From Clostridia bacterium (lineage in GTDB: Bacteria; Bacillota; Clostridia; Christensenellales; Borkfalkiaceae): 51,575 bases of DNA. This document shows positions 6,168-14,134 of this stretch, one piece after another. Numbering within the stretch: the first letter of the stretch is position 1; each line of letters begins with the position of its first letter. A program made the position numbers and the translations under genes. Location of the stretch: assembly GCA_017504655.1 (NCBI GenBank), contig JAFVQT010000040.1:1-51575 (forward strand), in the 5' to 3' direction. The notes beneath the pieces are model-generated. The model did no database searches, was not told the DNA's origin, and worked only from the letters and a program-made list of their open reading frames with translations.

Positions 6168-8708
6168 TTAACGTCTTTTAAGTAAATAGCGTTTTTCAAA
6201 ATAGAGTGATGTAACACAAACGGACAGGGCGCAGAGTATTACTGCAACAGCCTTTAAGATTTCGGCTCTGCTGTCTGATACCAGACAGTCGCTGTTTATA
6301 TATCCGATTCCCTCACCGTAAATAATTGTGAGTCTTGCACCCTTTTCAAGCACGGTAACCCTCGTTTTCTTTTGTATTACGCCGATTTGGTTTCCGTCCT
6401 TGTCATATACGGTAACACCGCCCTTTTTAAACACGTAAACGTCGTCAACGCCTGAATTTCCGTCCTCGCTTATTATTGACTCAACAAAGAACGTGTCGGG
6501 CGCATAGCCATAACTTACGCCGTCAGTAACTACATAGTAGTTAATGCCGTTGAATGTGATAGCTCCGACTATTTCTACGGTGTCGTATTTATTGATTGCT
6601 GTAGCAGTTTTAAAGTGCTCCTCGAGCACCGGGATAGAGTAGATGTTAAAGTCAACCACGGCAAATTTAGATAAGCATTCAGCGCCTACAGAGCGTTTAT
6701 TTATAACGTCTGAATTTCTTGCAACGGCTGAAACACCGTCTTTAATTAAAAGTGAATATTTATCGTTTAACTCAATTACCGCGTAGTCTGTCTGACTGTC
6801 AATTACCTCACCGTAGTCGATAAATTTAAAATATTCTCCGTCTAAAATTTCAAGGTCGATTTCAAAAAGCTTTGCGCCGTCTTTTACGTTTGCGAATTGC
6901 TGTACACTGCTGTAAGCCGTTGAAAAATCACTTGGTATTCCAATCGTATGCGGGGTGGATATGTTTAAATCCGTTACGTCGGACGAGTTTAATATAAGCC
7001 CCTCAAAAATAAAGTATGCCGTTTGCGAGTTGCAAGATAAGCACATTGATTTTGCCGGGTTTATAGAGCCTAAATTAGATGAGGTTTCAAGCTGTTTAGA
7101 AGCAATTTCTCCGTTTGATATAACATCGATATAATTGTCCTCGTACAAGGCGTACAGCTTTCCGTCAAAGTCTGCCTGAAGGTTTAAAATATTGTTGTCT
7201 ATAGATTTGCTCGCAATAAATTCTACGTCATTTCCGTCAAACGAATAGAATTCATAGCAGTTTACGTTTTTAGTGCAGTAGTAAACAGTTCCGAAAACGT
7301 CAGCAGTAACCTCAATGGCAGAGCCCGTGGCTGTTTCATCGGATAAAATCTTGTTAAAGCGGTGAGTATCTTCAGTTAAATCAAGCTCGTAAACAACAGG
7401 GTGAGATTCGTTTGATATGGTTTCTGTCGTAATAACATAAAAAGCATTTTCCGAATAAGCAATATCAACTACGTTATCAAACCTGGTCGGAGCCTCTTCA
7501 ATAAGGTCGAAAATAAGCTCGTCATCCTCGCTTTGCGTTATATGGGCAAGGTGAATATCTCCACCGGAATAATAACAAACGTAGCCGTTTCCCGCCGAAA
7601 ACTCATCGATTTGTGAAACACTCAGATTAATTCTGTTATACGTTCTTTGGTCAGTTTCAACGTCGTTTATTACAACTATTCTACCGCTGTCTAAGGCGTA
7701 AATCCTGTCCTTATCAACAACTATGTCCTTAACCTTATCCGAAAGCCTGTTTATTGCGGTTGAGTTGGTCGTGATTGCAAAGTCTGTAAACTCGTTGCTG
7801 TTTGCAAGGTCTATTTCCTGCACGGCTTTAATACTGCTGTCTACTATCCAAAGCTTATCGCCTATAAGACATATTCCCTTTGGGGTATATATACTGCCCA
7901 AATCGGAGTCATCTTCAATATCCTCAACGCCAACGACCTCGTAAGGCGTTTTTTCTTGCGCTTGCATGTTTACTCCGTAAACACCTGTTGGACAAGAGTA
8001 GTAAACAGTCGAGCCGTCTTCAGTACAGATAAGAGATTCAACGTTAGAAGCGTCAACTATGGGAGTATCTGCATTTTCCCAACTGAAAATACCGTCTTGA
8101 CCTATTTTTGAGCAATACACGGTTCCGTCGACTGTAAGCAGAAGCATTGCTGAGTTTTGGAAGTGTATTGAGCTTTCCGTGCTATCGTCAACTGCAAAAC
8201 CGCCCGAAAGATCGGTAACTATTGTATATTTTTTTATGTAGTCACTTGTGTGAATCACTATTTGGTTGCCGTTTACGCTAAAAGACGTGTTGCTGTAAAT
8301 ATTAGTGTTAACGGGGGTTGCCGACCATCCGTCCTCTTCAAATCCGCTTATGTCAATGTAATGGATAAAGGAATCATACAAAAACAGCAAGAAATTTTCG
8401 TATCGCTGAATAGCCTTTACTGAAACGTTGCCAAGCGCAAGCGGTACCGAAGAAAACTTTTCGTTTTTATAAATTACTATTGCATCGCGGTGAGATATCG
8501 CAACGAAATCCTCGTTTTCATCCTTATATCTGCAAATTGCATACGGATTGTCAAGCTTATAATACTGGAGATAGCTCGTTGGTAAAAATATGCCTGTTTC
8601 CACTTTGTCGCCGTTTGACTGCTCGGCAAAAGCCTCCACTCTGTTAAACAGTGGAAGTGAAGCTACGAGCATTATAAGCGATAATAAAATCAAGCAAGCT
8701 TTTCTCAC
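6168..8708 (-). CDS. Large secreted, membrane-anchored protein with SH3-like C-terminal domain
   Basis: An 846-aa protein starting with GTG after AAGGAG. Residues 1-28 form a signal peptide ending near VEAFA. The bulk (about 50-700) is beta-rich with repeated short segments such as KIQ/GKLYALYED, GTVYYCTKN and NRIYALDSG-like strings, suggesting a beta-propeller. Residues about 755-810 (VYVFKKGGVTVYDKDGNQIG) look SH3-like. A single transmembrane helix (about 818-838) and a basic tail KRYLLKRR place the protein outside the membrane, anchored at its C terminus. The 244-aa protein at 9563-10297 has the same signal-SH3-helix plan. Function unknown; envelope sensing or wall binding is only a guess. 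Promoter TTGTAT-18-TATAAT lies upstream. Confidence 0.6.
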   Translation of the reverse strand: MRKACLILLSLIMLVASLPLFNRVEAFAEQSNGDKVETGIFLPTSYLQYYKLDNPYAICRYKDENEDFVAISHRDAIVIYKNEKFSSVPLALGNVSVKAIQRYENFLLFLYDSFIHYIDISGFEEDGWSATPVNTNIYSNTSFSVNGNQIVIHTSDYIKKYTIVTDLSGGFAVDDSTESSIHFQNSAMLLLTVDGTVYCSKIGQDGIFSWENADTPIVDASNVESLICTEDGSTVYYSCPTGVYGVNMQAQEKTPYEVVGVEDIEDDSDLGSIYTPKGICLIGDKLWIVDSSIKAVQEIDLANSNEFTDFAITTNSTAINRLSDKVKDIVVDKDRIYALDSGRIVVINDVETDQRTYNRINLSVSQIDEFSAGNGYVCYYSGGDIHLAHITQSEDDELIFDLIEEAPTRFDNVVDIAYSENAFYVITTETISNESHPVVYELDLTEDTHRFNKILSDETATGSAIEVTADVFGTVYYCTKNVNCYEFYSFDGNDVEFIASKSIDNNILNLQADFDGKLYALYEDNYIDVISNGEIASKQLETSSNLGSINPAKSMCLSCNSQTAYFIFEGLILNSSDVTDLNISTPHTIGIPSDFSTAYSSVQQFANVKDGAKLFEIDLEILDGEYFKFIDYGEVIDSQTDYAVIELNDKYSLLIKDGVSAVARNSDVINKRSVGAECLSKFAVVDFNIYSIPVLEEHFKTATAINKYDTVEIVGAITFNGINYYVVTDGVSYGYAPDTFFVESIISEDGNSGVDDVYVFKKGGVTVYDKDGNQIGVIQKKTRVTVLEKGARLTIIYGEGIGYINSDCLVSDSRAEILKAVAVILCALSVCVTSLYFEKRYLLKRR

Positions 8709-8799
8709 GGAACACTCTCCTTATAATAAGTTTCTCTTATTATAACATACATTTCTGCAAAAATACAACTTATTTGACAAATTAATACAAAAAAGTTTT

Positions 8800-8826
8800 A
8801 AGCCTGCCGTTAAAACAAGGCAGGCA
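8800..8826. terminator. Hairpin in the divergent intergenic region
   Basis: GCCTGCC pairs with GGCAGGC around a 10-base loop, with a T-rich flank on the minus-strand side. It lies between the GTG gene's promoter and the phage-cassette promoter and may insulate them. Confidence 0.5.
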
Positions 8827-8827
8827 T

Positions 8828-8856
8828 TTGTCATATATAAAAAGCTATCATAAAAG
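8828..8856 (+). promoter_or_regulatory. Putative promoter of the phage-derived cassette
   Basis: TTGTCA, 17-base spacer and a weak -10 TAAAAG immediately before the LexA-box match, so a bound repressor would cover the start region. The -10 is a poor match, so this is tentative. Confidence 0.4.
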
Positions 8857-8870
8857 CGAACATTTGTTCG
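8857..8870 (+). promoter_or_regulatory. LexA/SOS box upstream of the phage-derived cassette
   Basis: CGAACATTTGTTCG is a perfect 14-bp palindromic-end match to the Gram-positive LexA operator core CGAAC-N4-GTTCG. It lies 154 bases before the first gene of the cassette. SOS control of the cassette is inferred from this site. Confidence 0.7.
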
Positions 8871-9024
8871 CAATAAAACGAACGGAAAAAAACGAAAAAA
8901 ATTTTTTGTCCGGAAGAGATTGATTTTTGCAGAAGTCGGGCTTAGACTAAGGGCGTCTTTGGCAACCGACGTTTGCTTTAACGTAAACTCAAGACGGATT
9001 TTCGGTATAAAGGAGGTGTAAGGT
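8871..9024 (+). other. Structured leader of the cassette's first gene
   Basis: This untranslated stretch holds a second half-site (CGAACG), an A7/T6 tract, and long-range pairing CGTCTT (near 8954) with AAGACG (near 8990). It ends in a near-perfect AAAGGAGGTG ribosome site 5 bases before the ATG. No reading frame is seen in it. Confidence 0.4.
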
Positions 9025-9555
9025 ATGTATGCTTACGAAAAAGCTATTTTAAAAACGTACAGACAAACGGAGGCTTTTATAAAGAGCACCGAAAAGGCAA
9101 TTCTAAGAGGGGCTTACGCGAGCTTTAGTCAGCGTGGGTCTGCACTGAGGATAGCAGAGGAACTGCTGGAGCTGAAATTTCAGAAGGCAGAGCTTGAAGC
9201 GTTGAAGGATGCAATCGATCAATCACTTTCAGAAATGAAGCCGTGCCACGCATACGTTTTAGGGGTTAAATACGGGGCGGGAAGCTTAGGGGTAGGGCAG
9301 ACCTTAGAAAAAACTGACGGATATTACAAAAAAACAGCATATGCGTTAGGTAAATTTGTTTTCAGCATGAAGAAGAAGGGGTACTCAAATTCGGCTTATC
9401 AAGCACTTTGTGATAAATATCACTACATAAAAAACGCATATGAGGGATTTGTCAGGTTTGAAGAAGGGTTAAAAAAGAGCGGAAATCTCTTAGTAGGGAA
9501 AAACAGTTTGAAGCAAAAGAAAATTTCCTTCCCTGCAAAACAGGCACAGGAGTAG
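9025..9555 (+). CDS. Unknown protein, first gene of phage-derived cassette (possible regulator)
   Basis: A 176-aa basic, mostly helical protein with an excellent ribosome site. Residues about 45-105 (LLELKFQKAELEALKDAID, then MKPCHAYVLGVKYG) resemble in pattern the helix-rich region-4-like segments of phage late regulators of the RinA/ArpU kind, but the match is weak and made by eye. It is the gene closest to the LexA box and is separated from the terminase gene by one reverse-oriented gene. A role as late-gene activator or small packaging factor is inference. No signal peptide or membrane helix. Confidence 0.4.
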   Translation: MYAYEKAILKTYRQTEAFIKSTEKAILRGAYASFSQRGSALRIAEELLELKFQKAELEALKDAIDQSLSEMKPCHAYVLGVKYGAGSLGVGQTLEKTDGYYKKTAYALGKFVFSMKKKGYSNSAYQALCDKYHYIKNAYEGFVRFEEGLKKSGNLLVGKNSLKQKKISFPAKQAQE

Positions 9556-9562
9556 CGTTTTT

Positions 9563-10297
9563 CTACTCGTCGTAAAAGCCGTCTGTCAGCGCTTGGTCTT
9601 TAGAAACGGATGGCGAAGGCTTAAAAAGCAGATAAACGACACTTATCGCAATTACCGAAACGGCAATGATTATAACGAGCTGTAAGCTGTTTCCAAGCCC
9701 GTTTTTAACTGCTGACGACTGCTCCATAGCAGATTGGCTTTCTAAACTTTCCTCAATCGGCTCAATCGGTAAGGTGGGAGGAGTGAAATCGTATACCGCA
9801 GACGAGGGCAGATAGCCCACGTATTTATCCCCAGAGGCTGTGGTTACATATCCGTATATATATGTTTCTCCGTTATGTTTTCTCGTCAAGCCGTAGTAGT
9901 CAACAGTGCTGTTTTGAGTTACCGTTTCGGAAATAGTCATGTCAATATCTTTAAAAAGCATGCAGTTTTGATTTACGGTAAGCACAAGATTTGGGAAAAG
10001 CGTGTTTGGCGTTTGGTCAACGATATTCAAATGCTCGGTCGAAATATACCCCTTTGCCGAGGGCCTTGACGGATTATCGCTCTTATATTCTACCTTTGCA
10101 GAGGAATGACCTACAGAAATCACCTTTACGTAGTAGCCTACGGGCAAAACAAACCACTCCATAGTAAGTGATGAGTCTATGTACAGTATAACCCCGTCTG
10201 TCATAACGCGCGAATACTTTATTCCGTCAGCCTTGGCTGATGCTTTTGGGTAAAAGGATGCTGTAACAATAAGTAAGGATAAAATTAATTTTCTCAT
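9563..10297 (-). CDS. Secreted SH3-like protein with C-terminal membrane anchor
   Basis: A 244-aa minus-strand protein lodged inside the phage-derived cassette. Residues 1-23 are a signal peptide (LILSLLIVTASFYPKASA). Two SH3-like stretches follow (about 30-95 and 105-170; GYVTTASGDKYVGYLPSSA ends the second), then a Pro/Glu/Ser linker, a transmembrane helix (about 207-228) and a short acidic tail. The plan matches the 846-aa protein on the other side of the SOS box. It ends 7 bases from the convergent 176-aa gene. A TATAAT (10313-10308) lies only 10 bases before the ATG with no Shine-Dalgarno, so the transcript is nearly leaderless. Function unknown. Confidence 0.55.
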   Translation of the reverse strand: MRKLILSLLIVTASFYPKASAKADGIKYSRVMTDGVILYIDSSLTMEWFVLPVGYYVKVISVGHSSAKVEYKSDNPSRPSAKGYISTEHLNIVDQTPNTLFPNLVLTVNQNCMLFKDIDMTISETVTQNSTVDYYGLTRKHNGETYIYGYVTTASGDKYVGYLPSSAVYDFTPPTLPIEPIEESLESQSAMEQSSAVKNGLGNSLQLVIIIAVSVIAISVVYLLFKPSPSVSKDQALTDGFYDE

Positions 10298-10364
10298 AGT
10301 AAAAAAAATTATAGACTTGCAGGGCGGGGTAAATAAAGAAGTTTAAGTAGAAAAAGGAGAGTGT

Positions 10365-11804
10365 TTGTCGATTATGACTCAAAAGGAATGCTTAGAGGCT
10401 CTTCTAAAGATAGAAGCCGAGCAAAAAAGGCGGAGGGAAAGACCGATAAATAAGTATAATACGGGTGCCGTAATACATCACAAGCAATTGGCCTTTCATA
10501 AGTGCCAAAAGCGAAACAGATGGGTTTTTGGCGGTAACCGTAGTGGAAAAACCGAGTGTGGGGCAGTTGAAAGCATTTATATCGCAAGGGGCATACATCC
10601 GTTCAGACAGAACAAAAAGGATGTTTTCGGTTGGGTCGTATCTCTTTCTAAAGAGGTGCAAAGAGACGTTGCTCAAAGCAAAATATTAAAATATCTCCCC
10701 AAAGAGTGGATATCCGAAATTATCATGAGCGCGGGCAGAAAGGACTCGCCCGAAAGTGGAATTATAGATCAGATAAAAATAAAAAACGTTTTTGGCGGAA
10801 TTTCGACTATCGGGTTTAAAAGCTGTGATCAGGGCAGAGAAAAATTTCAGGGTAGCTCTCTCGATTTTGTGTGGTTTGACGAAGAACCGCCCGAGGACGT
10901 TTACAGGGAATGTAAAATGAGGGTTATAGATAAGCAAGGTGATATTTTCGGTACGATGACTCCGCTTAAGGGGCTTACCTTTGTATATGACGAAATTTTC
11001 TTAAACAGGTCAAACTCCCAAGACGTTTGGTATGAATTTATGGAGTGGGCGGACAACCCGTATCTTGCCAATGATGAAATAGAGGGGCTTACCCAAACTC
11101 TATCCGAAAAAGAGCTTGATGCGCGAAGATTTGGTCGTTTTTCTGATGAATCGGGGCTGGTTTATACTGAATTTGACGAAAACGTGCACGTGATAGACCC
11201 ATTTGAAGTTCCTTTTGATTGGCAGAGCACTATATCTATAGACCCCGGATTAAACAATCCGTTAGCGTGTCACTGGTATGCAGTCGATTACGACGGAAAC
11301 GTCTACGTGGTTGCCGAGCATTACACTGCAAAAAAGGATGTTGCTTGGCATAGCAAAAAAATAAAGGAAATCAGCGATCAAATCGGTTGGAGAAGAGATT
11401 CCGGCGGAAGGCTTACTGCAATTATAGATTCCGCTGCAAATCAAAAGACTCTTGCAAGTGTGAAAAGCGTTACCGAGCTTTTTTACGACCACGGTATTTT
11501 AGCAAATCCAAACGTAAATAAAGACGTTTTTTCGGGCATAGCAAGGGTCAAGGAATATTTTAAGGACAACAGAATTTTTATCTTTAAGGGCTGTGTAAAC
11601 TTAATACGCGAAATTAAATCGTACAGATGGGGTAAGGGAGATTTGCCAATAAAAAGAGACGACCATTGCGTGGACGAGTTGAGGTACTTTATAATGACCA
11701 GACCTCAGGGCTTAAAGCCGAAGGAAAGGCTTTCGGAGATTGCCAAGGATAAGCAAAGATTAGCTAAAAGGCTCAGGAGGTCAAACAGACAAAATCTAAG
11801 ATAA
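10365..11804 (+). CDS. Phage terminase large subunit
   Basis: A 479-aa terminase that pumps DNA into a procapsid and cuts it. The ATPase domain has Walker A GGNRSGKT (56-63) and Walker B LDFVWFDEE (166-174). The RNase H-like nuclease domain carries SIDPG (D293), AIIDSA (D355) and KRDDHCVDELRY (around 430-441). All key acidic residues remain, so the enzyme should be active. The TTG at 10365 sits 5 bases after AGGAG, whereas the ATG at 10374 is 14 bases away, so TTG is chosen. It heads the contiguous run of structural genes. The packaging strategy (cos, pac or headful) cannot be read from sequence. Confidence 0.92.
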   Translation: MSIMTQKECLEALLKIEAEQKRRRERPINKYNTGAVIHHKQLAFHKCQKRNRWVFGGNRSGKTECGAVESIYIARGIHPFRQNKKDVFGWVVSLSKEVQRDVAQSKILKYLPKEWISEIIMSAGRKDSPESGIIDQIKIKNVFGGISTIGFKSCDQGREKFQGSSLDFVWFDEEPPEDVYRECKMRVIDKQGDIFGTMTPLKGLTFVYDEIFLNRSNSQDVWYEFMEWADNPYLANDEIEGLTQTLSEKELDARRFGRFSDESGLVYTEFDENVHVIDPFEVPFDWQSTISIDPGLNNPLACHWYAVDYDGNVYVVAEHYTAKKDVAWHSKKIKEISDQIGWRRDSGGRLTAIIDSAANQKTLASVKSVTELFYDHGILANPNVNKDVFSGIARVKEYFKDNRIFIFKGCVNLIREIKSYRWGKGDLPIKRDDHCVDELRYFIMTRPQGLKPKERLSEIAKDKQRLAKRLRRSNRQNLR

Positions 11805-11815
11805 AATCTTCGGTT

Positions 11816-12109
11816 TTGAAAAAAGAAAATGTGAATTCAAATACTAAAAAGAAAATTACCCAAGCGCTCGTAAAAAAGGCAATCGGCTTTGATACAGTAG
11901 AAACCGTAGAGGAATTTTCGGAGACTGACGGAGAGATTAGGCTTTTAAAGCGCAAGGTTACGACAAAAAGCGTTCCGCCGGACGTTTCCGCCGTAAAGCT
12001 TTTGATGGAGATGCAGTCGGACGAAAGGGATATTGCCGATTTAACTGACGACGAGCTTGAAAAAGAAAGGGTAAGACTTATGAAATTATTGGAGGAGAAA
12101 AAGAAATGA
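11816..12109 (+). CDS. Small helical protein, possible terminase small-subunit remnant or analogue
   Basis: A 97-aa protein 11 bases after the terminase gene. The segment KVTTKSVPPDVSAVKLLMEM resembles the C-terminal part of phage small terminases, where (V/H)PPD.(S/T)A(I/V) precedes the portal-interacting tail, and the protein ends in a charged coiled helix. It lacks an obvious N-terminal DNA-binding helix-turn-helix, and its position after TerL rather than before it is unusual. Start is uncertain: TTG at 11816 has no nearby ribosome site; GTG at 11831 is an alternative. Its stop overlaps the next gene's start (ATGA). Confidence 0.45.
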   Translation: MKKENVNSNTKKKITQALVKKAIGFDTVETVEEFSETDGEIRLLKRKVTTKSVPPDVSAVKLLMEMQSDERDIADLTDDELEKERVRLMKLLEEKKK

Positions 12110-12300
12110 ATATCGAAAAGTGTTCGATAGTAATCAAATGTGACGTTGACGGATGCCACAACAAGGCTGATAGGGGTATTGTTTTCGACGGCGTAAGACC
12201 GCAGTATTTTTTGTGTGATAAATGCTTGAAAAAGCTGTACGAAACACTTAAAAAACAATTTGAAGGGGAGGATGAAAATGCCAAGGGAAGTAAAAAATGA
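12106..12300 (+). CDS. Small zinc-ribbon-like protein
   Basis: A 64-aa protein with CDVDGC near the N terminus and CDKC about 20 residues later, a four-cysteine arrangement typical of small zinc-binding folds, followed by a lysine-rich helix. It starts within the stop of the preceding gene (ATGA) and its 3' end overlaps the portal start, so it is embedded in the structural operon. The family is not recognised; DNA or protein binding during packaging is a guess. Confidence 0.5.
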   Translation: MNIEKCSIVIKCDVDGCHNKADRGIVFDGVRPQYFLCDKCLKKLYETLKKQFEGEDENAKGSKK

Positions 12301-14122
12301 AAATCAGGCCTTTTACGAGGACGTGGTAAGAGACGTTACCGAGGATTTTTCCAGACGGCAGATGGAGAGGGCTCAAATTGAAAAGCAGTGGGAGTTAAAT
12401 CTTAACTATCTTTCAGGCAACCAATACTGTGAAATTGCATCAAACGGCGAGGTCGAGGAAACTGAAAAATATTACTTTTGGCAAAGCCGTAACGCATACA
12501 ATCACATCGCGCCCGTGGTAGATATACGTATTTCAAAGCTCACTCGCAACTGCCCTGTATTTAGCGTCAGAGCACAGGGTGAGGAGGAATCGGACGTCAA
12601 GTCCGCAAAATTGGCTTCAGCACTGCTAAAGTCTGCCTATAGTCGCGTTAATGCAAACGATATTATAGCAAAAGCAACCATGTGGAGCGAGGTTTGCGGA
12701 ACTTCCTTTTACCACGTCGGGTGGAATGGGGACGGTGGAAAATATTTGGGAGCATACGAAAAAGTCCCCGTATACGAGGGGGATATACTGCTTGAGGCTG
12801 TTTCTCCGTTTGAGATTTTCCCCGATTCGCTTTGCGCTGAAAACATTTCACAGTGCGCAAGCGTGATAAGGGCGAGAGCGGTAAGGATTGAAGAGATTGA
12901 GGGTCGGTACGGTGTCAGCTTAGAGGGTGGTGACGTAAGTGTATTTTCGCTTAAAATGATAAACAGCGCGTTTGGTGAAAATGCAGGCGTTCTGCACGGC
13001 GGTGTCGTTTTGATTGAGAGATTCGAGAGACCTAACGTTGAATATCCAAACGGCAGATATATAGCCGTTGCAGGAAATAAGATTTTAAGCTATGGGGAGC
13101 TACCGTATATAAACGGTGTTGAGGGCAGAAGGGATATTCCCTTTATTCAACAAAATTCAATCGATAAGGCGGGTAGCTTTTTCGGTTCGTCAATAATAGA
13201 GAGATTAATTCCCGTGCAAAGGGCGTATAACGCTGTAAAAAACCGCAAGCAAGAGTTTTTAAACAGACTTACTATGGGTGTCGTATCCGTTGAGGACGGC
13301 TCCGTCGACGTTGACGATTTGGCAGAGGACGGGCTTTCGCCGGGCAAGATTTTGGTATACAGACAGGGTACAAGACCGCCGTCGCTTATAGGGCTTGGAA
13401 ACATTCCGTCAGAGCTTATCTACGAGGAGGAAAGACTTTTAAACGAGTTTATCTTAATAAGCGGTGTAAGTGAGTTTTCACGTACGTCAAACGTAGATTC
13501 AAACATTTCCTCGGGTGTTGCGCTTCAGCTTCTTATTGAGCAGGAGGAGGCAAGAATGAACGCGACCGGAGAAAATCTGAAGCGTGCGGTTAAGGAAATC
13601 GGTAAGCATATGATAAGGGTATTCAAGCAGTTTGCAACAGAAACAAGACTGCTTAGAGTTGCAGGCGAATCGGGCAAGGTTGAGCTTTATTATTTCAGCT
13701 CGTCGGACCTTTCTTCAGACGACGTTGAACTTGATACCGAAAACGGCTTAGCCTACACTCCTGCGCAAAAGAAAAATGCAGTTTACGAGCTTATAGGCGC
13801 AGGTATTTTAAATGACGACAGTGGAAAGATGACTAAGAGGACAAAGGCAAAGCTACTTGAAATCTTAGGCTTCGGCTCTATCGATAACGCCTTGGACTTA
13901 GAGGGGCTACACGTAGGAAAGGCAGAAACGGAGAACGTTTCGGGCTTTGAGGAGGATATTGAGGTTGACGAGTATGACGATCACGAAATACACGTTCAGG
14001 AGCACACCAGATATCTTCTTTCAGTAGAGAGTGAAGGGGTCAGAAAAGACCCCGTAAAAAAACAAAGAGCACTCACTCACGTAAGAGCGCATAAGATTGC
14101 TCTTGCTGAGCAAGAGGGCTAA
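12278..14122 (+). CDS. Phage portal protein (podovirus-like)
   Basis: A 614-aa protein matching the portal of short-tailed phages by size, position after terminase and motifs: QWELNLNYLSGNQY early, YHVGWNGD then EAVSPFEIFPDS in the middle, and SGVALQLLIEQEEARM in the long helix region. The portal forms a 12-fold ring through which DNA enters and leaves the capsid. The frame is open from 12260, but GGAGG at 12267-12271 is 6 bases before the ATG at 12278, which is chosen. The C-terminal 90 residues are acidic and then basic with HVRAHKIALAEQEG at the end. It is full length, with no frameshift. Confidence 0.85.
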   Translation: MPREVKNENQAFYEDVVRDVTEDFSRRQMERAQIEKQWELNLNYLSGNQYCEIASNGEVEETEKYYFWQSRNAYNHIAPVVDIRISKLTRNCPVFSVRAQGEEESDVKSAKLASALLKSAYSRVNANDIIAKATMWSEVCGTSFYHVGWNGDGGKYLGAYEKVPVYEGDILLEAVSPFEIFPDSLCAENISQCASVIRARAVRIEEIEGRYGVSLEGGDVSVFSLKMINSAFGENAGVLHGGVVLIERFERPNVEYPNGRYIAVAGNKILSYGELPYINGVEGRRDIPFIQQNSIDKAGSFFGSSIIERLIPVQRAYNAVKNRKQEFLNRLTMGVVSVEDGSVDVDDLAEDGLSPGKILVYRQGTRPPSLIGLGNIPSELIYEEERLLNEFILISGVSEFSRTSNVDSNISSGVALQLLIEQEEARMNATGENLKRAVKEIGKHMIRVFKQFATETRLLRVAGESGKVELYYFSSSDLSSDDVELDTENGLAYTPAQKKNAVYELIGAGILNDDSGKMTKRTKAKLLEILGFGSIDNALDLEGLHVGKAETENVSGFEEDIEVDEYDDHEIHVQEHTRYLLSVESEGVRKDPVKKQRALTHVRAHKIALAEQEG

Positions 14123-14134
14123 CAGGAGGGTGAA

